Shown here: one piece after another, positions 34,450-42,741 of the stretch
Numbering within the stretch: position 1 is the stretch's first letter
How the letters are laid out: each line of letters opens with the position of its first letter
Origin: Salmonella enterica subsp. enterica serovar Choleraesuis
GTDB taxonomy: Bacteria > Pseudomonadota > Gammaproteobacteria > Enterobacterales > Enterobacteriaceae
Assembly (NCBI GenBank): GCA_022846635.1
Contig: AP025685.1
Coordinates: forward strand, 2,170,001 to 2,234,000
Reading direction: 5' to 3'
DNA: 64,000 bases
Program-made: the position numbers and the translations under genes
Notes under the pieces: generated by a model
What the model saw: only the letters and a program-made list of their open reading frames with translations
Told to the model about the DNA's origin: nothing
Database searches by the model: none

Positions 34450-35604
34450 ATGGCGTTATGTTACCTGACCCATACACCCTTAATCGGGCTGAAATCTGCC
34501 GAGAACGGTGCCGGGCTGGTACGCCGTAAAATCGGCCTGCGTACCGCGCTCCTGCGGGCCGGAGCCACTCGGCTGGCCGCCTGCCTGGCGACTCCCTACT
34601 TCGACTCAGAAGGCCGGACCATTGAATGGCATAGCGATACGACTGTCCCCGCAAAGCCCTGGGCGGAGTGCTCCACAGAGGCTCGCCGCCAGGCTCTGGC
34701 GGCCCTGAACGAGGCACAGTGTGAGCAGGCGGCACTGCTGGCCCAGGCGACTGATTCTGGCGCCGATGCCGAATGGCTGGAGGCGCTACAATCTGCGCTT
34801 AATATCCCCTCCTTAGAACATCTATGGCTGGCAGGCAACCAACCGGTTATCAGCGAGTGGGGGCTGGCCGAACGTGGTCTGAAGCCAGATGACTTGCCCT
34901 TCACGCACCTGGAACCCGAGGTGGCCGAAGACAAATTAGTGACAATGTCACTTAAAATACAGCCTGAAGTGGAAGTTCGCTACTGGCGGCCAGCGGTGAA
35001 ACAAAAACGTCGTCCGATGCGTCTTGCGCTTGTGGCCCTGCCGCTATTGTTGATAGCGGGCATTACCGGTAGCCGGATGGTTTCCGGCCCGCAAATGCCG
35101 GACAAACCCCGCCTTGCCTCTCATAATGCTCTGAACCAACCGGCCAGAACGCCGCTTCCCGCTTTGCTGCCACTGCCGCTGGCCAGGGCGCAAATCATTG
35201 CGCCGCCCGAGCCGGAACAACCACCCGCGCCGCCTAAAAATGCGCTACTGATGCCGGAAGCGGCGGTAAAAAGCGGCCGGCTGGCATTCCTGAATGGCCG
35301 CTGGAAAGTGGCCATCTCTGACAGCCAGGCACCGGTGATGCGCTATCGGCTGGACGGCGAACGCGGCACCGCCCGGTTAACGCTGGCCAGCGGACTGGTC
35401 TGTAACAGCACCCTGTATAGCGGATTGCTACCTTCCGGCACGCTGATGATTAAAAGCCGCGCACGGGCGCGTTGCAGTGACGGCAGCCGTCACCCGATGC
35501 CTGAGATTGCCTGCCGGGCCGATGCCAGCCGTGTCGCCCGCTGCCAGGCCCAGTTTAGCGCCAGCCAGCCGCTGGCGGTGACTCTGACCCGAGTAAACTC
35601 ATGA
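34450..35604 (+). CDS. SrfA-family protein (divergent)
   Basis: A 384-residue protein whose layout and scattered residues match the SrfA family, partner of SrfB in srfABC operons: a soluble N-terminal half (LRTALLRAGATRLAACLATPYFD, TIEWHSD, AKPWAE, LWLAGNQPVISEWG), one membrane helix at about residues 191-209, a Pro-rich linker, and a C-terminal periplasmic domain with GRWKVAISDSQAPVMRYRLDG and paired Cys. The assignment is partly from position: it overlaps srfB by four bases. Name comes from Salmonella SsrB-regulated factors; biochemical function is not established. CAGGAA precedes the ATG. Confidence 0.68.
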   Translation: MALCYLTHTPLIGLKSAENGAGLVRRKIGLRTALLRAGATRLAACLATPYFDSEGRTIEWHSDTTVPAKPWAECSTEARRQALAALNEAQCEQAALLAQATDSGADAEWLEALQSALNIPSLEHLWLAGNQPVISEWGLAERGLKPDDLPFTHLEPEVAEDKLVTMSLKIQPEVEVRYWRPAVKQKRRPMRLALVALPLLLIAGITGSRMVSGPQMPDKPRLASHNALNQPARTPLPALLPLPLARAQIIAPPEPEQPPAPPKNALLMPEAAVKSGRLAFLNGRWKVAISDSQAPVMRYRLDGERGTARLTLASGLVCNSTLYSGLLPSGTLMIKSRARARCSDGSRHPMPEIACRADASRVARCQAQFSASQPLAVTLTRVNS

Positions 35605-38432
35605 TGACTTTAGCTCCCCTGATCGCATTTCCGCCGCAGGTAAGTCTGGTTGCCGATAGCGGCGTTCAGTTCCTCGATTTCGGCCTGACGCCAGAACAAT
35701 CCCCACATTACGGCCACTTCGTGCGTCAGTCGGTGAATGGCCCGCTATTACGGCTGGATTATGATGTCGACACTCAACGCCACCTACTGCCCGATCCCGA
35801 TGGTTCAGAACCCGAAGTGGTGCGCCCGGAGCTGCGCCTGACGCTGGCACAGACCCTGGAGGCGCTGGACGCTAAGTGGCTCCCTCTGCCGCTCCACCGC
35901 CTCGGCAACCACACCAACACAGGCCCGGTAAACTGGGCGCGGGTACGCATCTGCGCTCTGGCAAGCCCCGATGAGTACGGTCATAGCCACCGCGTCACTC
36001 TGGCGTTGGATACCCGCTGCGGAGCTGATGGTGATTTACAGCTCACCCCCATGGATGTGGGCCACAGCCGTTTTGCGCTCAACTGGCGTCAGCCACAGGC
36101 CCTGCACAATCCAGACTCATGGTTATGTCGCTGGCTGATGCAGGCTATTGCCACCAATAATTATCCCGAAGCTGAAGGTGCCGCCCGCTTTAGCTGGCAA
36201 GGTCACTGGCTCAATCTGCTCCAGCTATTGGTCTGCCAGTTGCCATTGCCCGAGTTTCATCTGGTGGCTCAGGAAAATGAGCTGGCGGTAGATCTGGTTC
36301 TCGACCTCGGCACCCGCCGCTGTGCAGGTTTGCTCAGCGAACAGGAGACCGAACGGCCTAATGCCCTCACCGCCAGCGTCGCATTACAATTACGTCACCT
36401 TTCAAGTCCTGAAACGGTGAATAGCGGTACGATATCGAGCCATACCGCTTTTGCCTGCGCTGAATTTGGTTCATATCGCCTTAGTCTGCATAGCGGACGC
36501 AGCGATAGTTTTATCTGGCCATCGGCGGTGAGATGCGGGCAGGAAGGCGCGGAGTTACTGGCACAGCGCCCGCTGGATGGCGGCCTTAGCAGCCCGCTAC
36601 GCTATCTCTGGGACGGTCGGCAGACAAAACTGCCGTGGCAAAACGCCTCATTTTCACCGCATTGTGACGACGACGAATCGGCCTGGGGGCCGCTGTCCGA
36701 CTGGCTTGATGACGACGGTCAGTTTATTGATCCGGTTCTGGGGCAGCTAAGCTTTCCAGCGGCTGTCCCGAGCTACCCAAAACGGTCACTTCTGACGCTG
36801 CAGCTGTGTGAGTTCATCAGTCAGGCGCTTTGTCAGATAAACAGCCCGCAACATCGTTTGCTGTCTGCCCATCCGCAGCAGGCGCGACGCTTGAATTCAA
36901 TCACGCTGACTACCGCCGCCGGGATGGCGCCAGAGCTAAGTCGCCGTCTGGAAAGCAGCCTTAACCAGGCCATTGGGCTTATCTGGAACGTGCAGGGCTG
37001 GAGCCGCCCCCGCCCGCAGCTTCAACTGGGGCCGGATTCTGCCGCCGCCAGCCAGTGGCCCTGGCTGTATCAACAATTGCAGGACAGGGCCAGCGCTTAC
37101 CTGCCAGACAGGGACGGAGAAGATCAGGCCCTGCGCGTCGCCACGCTGGATATTGGCGGCGGCTATAGCCAGCTTGCGGTGGTCGATTACCGGATAGCCC
37201 TGCGCGGTGATGAGCACCATATCCGCGTTCGTCAACGCCTGAGCCGCAGCTATCCTCTGGCAGCCGATGATCTGTTGCTGGATATTTTGCAGCGTGCGCT
37301 ATTCCCTGGCCTGATTACGGCATTGACTCGTCAAGGCGTGGACGATCCTGAGCGACTTATCCAAATTCTGTGCGGCAATCATGGCCCGGATACCCGCCAT
37401 ATCGGGCTGGGTCTGCGCTGTCGTCAGCAAATCTGGTTACCGGTAGCAACCAGGCTGTTGAACACTCCACAAACCCGCGATCGGCAAACAACCACACTGC
37501 TAACCCTGCTTGAAGAGGAGCCAGACGATGGCTTGCTAACCGCTCTGGACGCCTGGCTTAAACATCTTGCTGGCAATCCACCCAACGCCCGCGCCTTGTT
37601 AAACATGGATTTTAAGCCTGATTTCAACGCGCTGGAGCGGGCCATACAGACCGATACCTTCTCCACCGCTCCGGCCCTGATAGCTCTGTGCAGTGAACCT
37701 GAACTGGCAGAGTGCGACTGGCTGCTGTTAACCGGAGGGGCGGCCAATATGCCTGAGCTGAAGCCGTGGCTGTTAGCCCGGCTCCCGCTGCCATCCCAGC
37801 GTGTTATCGATGCTGGCACAGAGGTCATCGGCCCCTGGTTTCCCCTGCGCCATCATGGGCGACCAGCCGATGGCAAGGCACTGGCCGTGGCCGGTGCTTT
37901 ACTTCAGCAGCAGGCTTCTCAACTAAGCCTGGCAAATATGATAATCAGTGAGCTGAGCGCTGATGCGCAGCCCATAGTGACTGGCCCTCTGACGCGTCAA
38001 AATCTGCTTGCCGGACAGCAACCGTGGAGTGAACCGGAAAGCAAGACAGGCATTGCCGATGCCAGCTTTTTTATTCACGGCCCGCTGCGCCTGGGCGTTC
38101 GGCCGGCGTTCTCATCGAATCAGCTCGCCAGCCCGCGCTACCAGATTTATATAGCAGACCCTACGCTGCGCCAGCGCCTGGGGCATGGGGAGTGGATGGC
38201 GGTCAGGCTGACGGAGCACTGCGGTGAACTTCAGCTTGCCAGCGCGTGGCTCAATGGCGAACAGCTGCCTGTAGGTGCGATAGCCCTGCAACTGAACACC
38301 CTAAATAATGGCGTGAGTTACTGGATAGACGCACCGGGGTTTTCTCCGTTAAGCCGTGATTATATTGCGCAGCACGTACCGCTGTTGCTTATTCAGGACA
38401 AACGAGGGATGGAAAAGCTATCAGTGGGATAA
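35601..38432 (+). CDS. srfB: SrfB-family protein with actin/Hsp70-like ATPase motifs
   Basis: A 943-residue cytoplasmic protein of the SrfB (Virulence_fact) family, slightly shorter than typical. The start (VSLVADSGVQFLDFGLTP, residues 13-30) and PLLRLDYD are characteristic. Three segments resemble the ASKHA nucleotide-binding fold of Hsp70, actin and FtsA: VLDLGTRRCAGLL (about 233-245), TLDIGGGYSQLAVVDY (about 515-530) and LLLTGGAANMPELKPWL (about 707-723), possibly phosphate-1, phosphate-2 and adenosine loops. It is translationally coupled to the srfA-like gene. The third gene, srfC, is absent: murP follows on the opposite strand. Role in virulence is by family name only. Confidence 0.85.
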   Translation: MMTLAPLIAFPPQVSLVADSGVQFLDFGLTPEQSPHYGHFVRQSVNGPLLRLDYDVDTQRHLLPDPDGSEPEVVRPELRLTLAQTLEALDAKWLPLPLHRLGNHTNTGPVNWARVRICALASPDEYGHSHRVTLALDTRCGADGDLQLTPMDVGHSRFALNWRQPQALHNPDSWLCRWLMQAIATNNYPEAEGAARFSWQGHWLNLLQLLVCQLPLPEFHLVAQENELAVDLVLDLGTRRCAGLLSEQETERPNALTASVALQLRHLSSPETVNSGTISSHTAFACAEFGSYRLSLHSGRSDSFIWPSAVRCGQEGAELLAQRPLDGGLSSPLRYLWDGRQTKLPWQNASFSPHCDDDESAWGPLSDWLDDDGQFIDPVLGQLSFPAAVPSYPKRSLLTLQLCEFISQALCQINSPQHRLLSAHPQQARRLNSITLTTAAGMAPELSRRLESSLNQAIGLIWNVQGWSRPRPQLQLGPDSAAASQWPWLYQQLQDRASAYLPDRDGEDQALRVATLDIGGGYSQLAVVDYRIALRGDEHHIRVRQRLSRSYPLAADDLLLDILQRALFPGLITALTRQGVDDPERLIQILCGNHGPDTRHIGLGLRCRQQIWLPVATRLLNTPQTRDRQTTTLLTLLEEEPDDGLLTALDAWLKHLAGNPPNARALLNMDFKPDFNALERAIQTDTFSTAPALIALCSEPELAECDWLLLTGGAANMPELKPWLLARLPLPSQRVIDAGTEVIGPWFPLRHHGRPADGKALAVAGALLQQQASQLSLANMIISELSADAQPIVTGPLTRQNLLAGQQPWSEPESKTGIADASFFIHGPLRLGVRPAFSSNQLASPRYQIYIADPTLRQRLGHGEWMAVRLTEHCGELQLASAWLNGEQLPVGAIALQLNTLNNGVSYWIDAPGFSPLSRDYIAQHVPLLLIQDKRGMEKLSVG

Positions 38433-38439
38433 ATAACAG

Positions 38440-38463
38440 ACTACGCCCCGTCTGGGGCGTAGT
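38440..38463. terminator. Hairpin between srfB and murP
   Basis: ACTACGCCCC (38440-38449) pairs perfectly with GGGGCGTAGT (38454-38463) around GTCT. No T-run follows; it separates two convergent operons. Confidence 0.6.
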
Positions 38464-38474
38464 GCTAATCGCCT

Positions 38475-39920
38475 TCAACTTAAATCAACATTCTTATGGC
38501 CAAAGAACCAGGTAATAACGAACCCGGCCAGCCAGGTAATCACCAGCCCGGCGGCGTAAACCGCCATCCCGGCAAAAATCCCCTGCCCGGATGTCATCAA
38601 CGGTAAGGCGACTATCCCTGACGGGCCAAACACGCTATTAAGCCCTACCGGCAGACCCAGCCAGGCCACCATTCCGATAAAGAACCCCCCTACCGCGCCA
38701 CCGATACAGGCGGTAATAAACGGTTTCACTCGCGGCAACGTCACCCCATAAATCAGCGGTTCGCCAATGCCGAGTATCCCCGGAATGATGGTACCTTTAA
38801 TCTGGTTACGTAGCGTAGCACCCGGCTTAGCGCGCAGATAAAGCGCCAGGGCTGCCCCCACCTGACCGCCACCGGCCATTGCCAGGATAGGAAACAGTGA
38901 GTTAAATCCCTGAGCATCCATCAGCGCAAAATAGACCGGCACGAAACCCTGATGGACGCCAAACATCACCGCAATAAGGAACAATCCGGCCAGCAGCGCG
39001 GTACCCAGAGGGTTGCCGTTAAGATGAATAAACAGCCATGACATACCGTTAAACAGCATCACGCCCAGAGGCATAATCGCCACAAAGGTCACCGCCCCCA
39101 TAATCAGCAGCGTCAGGCCGGAGGTGAGGATCATATCCAGGTTTGGCGAGATGAAGCGGCGCACCTGGCGCTCAACCCAGGCCCCCACTATTGAGGCTAT
39201 CAGAACGCCGATAATGTTGCCGCGCGGGTCGATGGTATGGCCAAAGAACTCGGTCATACCTGAGTAAAAACCGCTGCTGGCGTGCGGGTCATAACCCATC
39301 ACAAACAGCGAAGCGATGATTGCGCCGTTCACCCCAGAGCCGCCGAACGCCTGCTGGGCGTTATAGCCAATTAAAATGCTCAGAAAGGCAAACATCCCTT
39401 TGCTAAACACCTTCATATAGCCAATAACTTCAACCAGAGCGGCAGATGGGTGGTTGGCACCGGTTACAAAGATTTGCTCCAGCAGCGTTGCCAGCCCCAG
39501 CAGCAATCCCACGGCGATAAATCCAGGGATCAGCGGGGTAAAAATAGTGGCAAAGCGCGCCAGGAATTTATGTATACCGCTGGTCTGCTTTGCTTTCAGC
39601 TGCTGCTTATTCGCCGCGGCCAGCTCCTGGGCGCTGACGGCCTGCACAGCCGAATCACCGGTATCTTCAGCCAGAACTTCATTAACCCAATCAGATGCTT
39701 TTTGGGCTTTGCCAGGGCCAAGAACGACCTGAAATTGCTCATCGCTGTTAATAACGCCCAGCACGCCGGGGATTTGTTTAATCGCGGCAGTATCGGCAAG
39801 CTGGTTATCCCGCAGCGTCATGCGCAGACGCGTCATGCAATTACCGCAGCGGGAAATATTCCCCAGCCCCCCTACAGCCGCCACAATAGCAGTGACGATT
39901 TCACGGCTAAGTTTTGCCAT
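38475..39920 (-). CDS. murP: PTS N-acetylmuramic acid EIIBC component
   Basis: A 481-residue phosphotransferase permease: EIIB domain first, with phosphorylated Cys28 in [14 protein letters not shown], then a linker and a ten-segment EIIC domain ([37 protein letters not shown]). It has no EIIA domain, as in E. coli MurP (474), which uses glucose EIIA. It imports and phosphorylates N-acetylmuramic acid from wall turnover. The start directly follows the murQ stop (TGA then ATG), so the pair is one operon. Confidence 0.93.
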   Translation of the reverse strand: MAKLSREIVTAIVAAVGGLGNISRCGNCMTRLRMTLRDNQLADTAAIKQIPGVLGVINSDEQFQVVLGPGKAQKASDWVNEVLAEDTGDSAVQAVSAQELAAANKQQLKAKQTSGIHKFLARFATIFTPLIPGFIAVGLLLGLATLLEQIFVTGANHPSAALVEVIGYMKVFSKGMFAFLSILIGYNAQQAFGGSGVNGAIIASLFVMGYDPHASSGFYSGMTEFFGHTIDPRGNIIGVLIASIVGAWVERQVRRFISPNLDMILTSGLTLLIMGAVTFVAIMPLGVMLFNGMSWLFIHLNGNPLGTALLAGLFLIAVMFGVHQGFVPVYFALMDAQGFNSLFPILAMAGGGQVGAALALYLRAKPGATLRNQIKGTIIPGILGIGEPLIYGVTLPRVKPFITACIGGAVGGFFIGMVAWLGLPVGLNSVFGPSGIVALPLMTSGQGIFAGMAVYAAGLVITWLAGFVITWFFGHKNVDLS

Positions 39921-40838
39921 TCAGGAAGGCTCCCTTTGGTGGCCTGCGATAGCCGGACGGATAAAACCGTTACTCTGGTCGAGCAGCGCTTTGGCTTGTG
40001 CAGCGTCGCTGGCGGTCAGGATCATCACAATGGCGGTTTTACAGTGGCCATTACAGGCCTCAAGTGCCGCAGATGCCTGCTCGCGGCTGCACTCGGTCGC
40101 TTCCATCACGATACGTTTCTGGCGCTCAACCAGCTTGGCATTGGTCGCCTCCACATCAACCATCAGGTTGCCGTAAACTTTGCCGCTGCGGATCATCGCT
40201 GCGGTGGTTATCATATTAAGAATGAGCTTCTGTGCCGTACCTGCTTTCATACGCGAGGAGCCGGTCACGACTTCCGGGCCGACTACCGGAGTAATAGCGA
40301 TATCCGCCCGCTCAGCCATGGGGCTGCCGGGGTTGCAGCTAATCGCTGCCACGGTCGCGCCAATGCTTTTGGCATAGTCCATCGCGCCCAGGACATACGG
40401 CGTGCGCCCGCTGGCAGCAATCCCCACCAGCACATCGTCAGCGCTTAAATTAATATCACGCAGATCCTGCGCACCCTGCTGCGGATCGTCTTCGGCGTTT
40501 TCTACCGCCTTCAATATTGCCCGGTGTCCACCAGCAATCAGACCAACCACCTGTTCGGCAGGCGTACCGTAGGTGGGCGGACATTCGCTGGCATCCAGGA
40601 TCCCAAGACGGCCAGAGGTACCGGCGCCGGTATAGATAAGCCGCCCGCCGCGACTAAAAGCCTCTACCACGGCATCCACCGTCCGCGCGACTTCTGGCAG
40701 TGTAGAAGCCACAGCGACAGGAACCAGGCGGTCTTCCCGGTTAATCACATCAAGGATTTCCAGCGTGGACAAAGTATCAATTTGGGCGCTGGCGGCATTG
40801 CGTGTTTCAGTTACCAGTTTGGTCAGGTCAACGGTCAT
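39921..40838 (-). CDS. murQ: N-acetylmuramic acid 6-phosphate etherase
   Basis: A 305-residue SIS-domain enzyme, near the E. coli MurQ length. It removes D-lactate from MurNAc-6-phosphate, giving GlcNAc-6-phosphate. Recognisable are [23 protein letters not shown] (substrate loop and catalytic Glu), [16 protein letters not shown] (second catalytic Glu) and [16 protein letters not shown]. It is first in the murQ-murP operon, preceded by palindromes that may bind a MurR-type regulator, although no murR gene is present in the window. Confidence 0.95.
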   Translation of the reverse strand: MTVDLTKLVTETRNAASAQIDTLSTLEILDVINREDRLVPVAVASTLPEVARTVDAVVEAFSRGGRLIYTGAGTSGRLGILDASECPPTYGTPAEQVVGLIAGGHRAILKAVENAEDDPQQGAQDLRDINLSADDVLVGIAASGRTPYVLGAMDYAKSIGATVAAISCNPGSPMAERADIAITPVVGPEVVTGSSRMKAGTAQKLILNMITTAAMIRSGKVYGNLMVDVEATNAKLVERQKRIVMEATECSREQASAALEACNGHCKTAIVMILTASDAAQAKALLDQSNGFIRPAIAGHQREPS

Positions 40839-40873
40839 GATGATTCTCGGTTATCAGTTTGCAGGAAAATATT

Positions 40874-40975
40874 ATGGAATTTTTTATTCCATTAATGTGA
40901 AAAAGTTCACGCCCAGCGTTATTCGCCATGCCGGGAATGATGGAATATGTCGTCACGCACTCCTGAGAATTCCAT
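40874..40975. promoter_or_regulatory. Repeated ATGGAAT/ATTCCAT sites upstream of murQ
   Basis: ATGGAAT-TTTTT-ATTCCAT (40874-40892) is a perfect seven-base inverted repeat. The same half-sites recur as ATGGAAT (40940-40946) and ATTCCAT (40969-40975). They lie 36-137 bases upstream of the murQ start. RpiR-type MurR regulators bind inverted repeats in the mur control region of E. coli; assignment here is inferred. Confidence 0.55.
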
Positions 40976-41395
40976 TATTTTACCAATATATTCATAAAGA
41001 TAAACAAAATCAGGCACAAATACAGATGGAGAAATCTAACAGTAATATTTTATTACTCACGGTGATTATCTGATACTACTCATTCACCAGTATGTATCTT
41101 CGTCTGCTCAACCCCTCATATACACACCAGTCATGGGGGCAATTTCTCCTTCTCGATGCAACCAATCCACCGACTTGTGCAGAGATTGAACTACTGGCTT
41201 CAGCAACATATCGATAAGCATTTTATGGAGCTCAATGGACAGACATAACCGCAACAAAAATTTATTTATTGAAGGAAAAATCCGATGTTAATTATCAGGC
41301 CAGTATCATGCCCGTTAAAATAACCATTATCAGATGGTAAAGCGCTGACTTTTTACTACAGTTAATATATCGAGCGCCTGCAACAGGAGGAAAAA

Positions 41396-41623
41396 TTGGC
41401 CAGTAGCAAAAATAATATTGAAATGTCTTTTTTACTTGGCGAAGCCGCCTTCGAACTTCTCCAACACAATCGGGAAATTAATCGTGAAACATTAGCCCTG
41501 GCAATCAAAAACCGGGCTGAACAAGAACCTGATGATGATAAGTTATTATTTTATTGGCAGGCGTGTAACGCGTTGAAGCATCCGGAAGAGGCAGTTCAGG
41601 CCTTCGCACTTGAAGAGCCTTAA
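41396..41623 (+). CDS. Small hypothetical protein, TTG start
   Basis: A 75-residue acidic, helical protein. Translation is marked by a perfect AGGAGG at 41385-41390, five bases before a TTG at 41396, so the start is credible despite the rare codon. It reads SKNNIEMSFLLGEAAFELLQ and then has repeated charged residues (RAEQEPDDDKLLFYW). The helical pattern faintly recalls the short YmgA/YmgB/YcgZ connector proteins, but I cannot assert homology. It lies alone between murQ (divergent, 557 bases away) and a hairpin terminator. Confidence 0.65.
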   Translation: MASSKNNIEMSFLLGEAAFELLQHNREINRETLALAIKNRAEQEPDDDKLLFYWQACNALKHPEEAVQAFALEEP

Positions 41624-41645
41624 CCCCCATCCATCCTCCTGTCAG

Positions 41646-41669
41646 CCCGGCGCCGAACCTGGCGCCGGG
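41646..41669 (+). terminator. Hairpin after the TTG-start small gene
   Basis: CCCGGCGCC (41646-41654) pairs with GGCGCCGGG (41661-41669), followed by GTTCTG. It closes the small gene 22 bases after its stop. Confidence 0.6.
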
Positions 41670-41932
41670 GTTCTGTGGCTAACCACCAGCCGTATACCAA
41701 AAATCATGTTTAAGTTGTTAAACAAACTATCTCCCTCCTCACCATCAAGCTCCAGCATTTAAATATTAATAATTGATTATTAATATTTATGTATTCCGTC
41801 TAAATTCAGAGCATTAACATTTATATTTGAAGAGCAGTCTTTAAGATAAAACATAAATTTTTTTGCGCATAAAAATACTCACCGCTCATTAATCAATCAT
41901 CACCATCCGTCAAAATAGTTTCATATGAAGTT

Positions 41933-42001
41933 TCATTTTTTATAAAACACATAGAGTTGCGCGATATAAGTTGCAAAGAGAGCGATTAGCACAGCAGTCA
42001 T
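41933..42001 (-). CDS. Candidate 22-residue hydrophobic peptide
   Basis: ATG at 42001, stop TGA at 41933. The product starts MTAVLIALFATYIAQ, is almost entirely hydrophobic and ends in two Lys, like type I toxin or small membrane peptides. There is no ribosome site and the region is AT-rich, so chance is possible. Confidence 0.2.
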   Translation of the reverse strand: MTAVLIALFATYIAQLYVFYKK

Positions 42002-42313
42002 GATAATAAATTTATAATCTATCTTTATTTCTTATAACTAATTATTTTATCAAATAGCCCTTCAGCCTAAGCATGCCGATGGATTAACAACCAGGCATCC
42101 ATTAGCGGGGCTTTCGATGTGAGAAATAAAGGGAAAAACAGCATCACCAATACCGTGCGGGATAGAGGAAAGGTAGCAACCCAAGGAGTGATGTGATTAT
42201 AACGTTAGGAAACAGTAGAGAACCCAAGGGTCAGCAAGATAACTAAAGAGCAAAGCCCACTTAGAGGCAGAGCATTACCAGCTCCGCCTGCGTTACAACG
42301 CTTCCTGCCTTTA

Positions 42314-42424
42314 CTATAAGAGTTTAAGCAGCGCTGAAAAACCGCTGCTCAGCCACCCATAGTCGCGAAACGCATCACAGGCCGTCAGAATGACGTATAG
42401 CCAGATTAGTGGATTTGCATGCAT
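42314..42424 (-). CDS. Candidate 36-residue membrane protein
   Basis: ATG at 42424, stop TAG at 42314. The product begins MHANPLIWLYVILTACDAF, has a charged centre (RDYG) and a second hydrophobic part (LSSGFSALLKLL). A ribosome site GAGGGG lies eight bases before the ATG, and a sigma-70-like promoter 22 bases upstream of the start (see next entry), making it the best-supported unlisted small gene here. No homologue is recognised. It lies alone in the AT-rich gap downstream of patD. Confidence 0.5.
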   Translation of the reverse strand: MHANPLIWLYVILTACDAFRDYGWLSSGFSALLKLL

Positions 42425-42453
42425 GGCCGCATCCCCTCGCAGGGTGAATGGAC

Positions 42454-42481
42454 ATTTTAAGGTATAGCACATTTTGTTCAA
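42454..42481 (-). promoter_or_regulatory. Promoter for the 36-residue candidate gene
   Basis: On the minus strand TTGAAC (42481-42476) and TAAAAT (42459-42454) are 16 bases apart. Transcription would start near 42447, giving a leader of about 23 bases that contains GAGGGG. Confidence 0.5.
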
Positions 42482-42694
42482 TTAAAGCGGCCCATTGCTA
42501 CGATTTTAATCGTGAAAATCCGGCAGTGATATGGCTTTGTATCCAGCCCATTAAATGAGCTTCCCCACCTGTCTGTATGGATATAATCGATGAGAGCTAA
42601 TAAAGAGAGATATCGGAAAGCAGGCGAAATAATCAAAAAGTGTATAAGACTACCGGGAAAGAATAGCGCGGCGGGTTTCCCCATTAATGCCCAG

Positions 42695-42732
42695 AAAAAG
42701 CCGGCAGCCTGAAAACGGTTACCGGCCTTTTT
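42695..42732 (-). terminator. Rho-independent terminator after patD
   Basis: AAAAAGGCCGG on the minus strand pairs with CCGGCTTTTT across about 17 bases, ending in a T-run, ten bases after the patD stop. Confidence 0.75.
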
Positions 42733-42741
42733 CGGTGGAAC

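Larger units (their letters stand above)
41670..42694. other. AT-rich region without conventional genes
   Basis: About one kilobase with strong A+T bias, especially 41700-42060. No reading frame above 70 codons looks coding. Two very short minus-strand frames encode possible membrane peptides (41933-42001 and 42314-42424) and are listed separately. In E. coli the position near patD holds ydcSTUV and ortT; I find no trace of them. Confidence 0.5.

Noticed and set aside
30652..38432. Mobile element or genomic island containing srfAB and the dppA-like gene
   Set aside because: No integrase, tRNA, direct repeats or composition shift mark an edge, so insertion in the ydc region cannot be called a mobile element.
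39450..40448. 332-residue plus-strand frame
   Set aside because: Antisense shadow of murP-murQ; no family features, and it crosses both genes.
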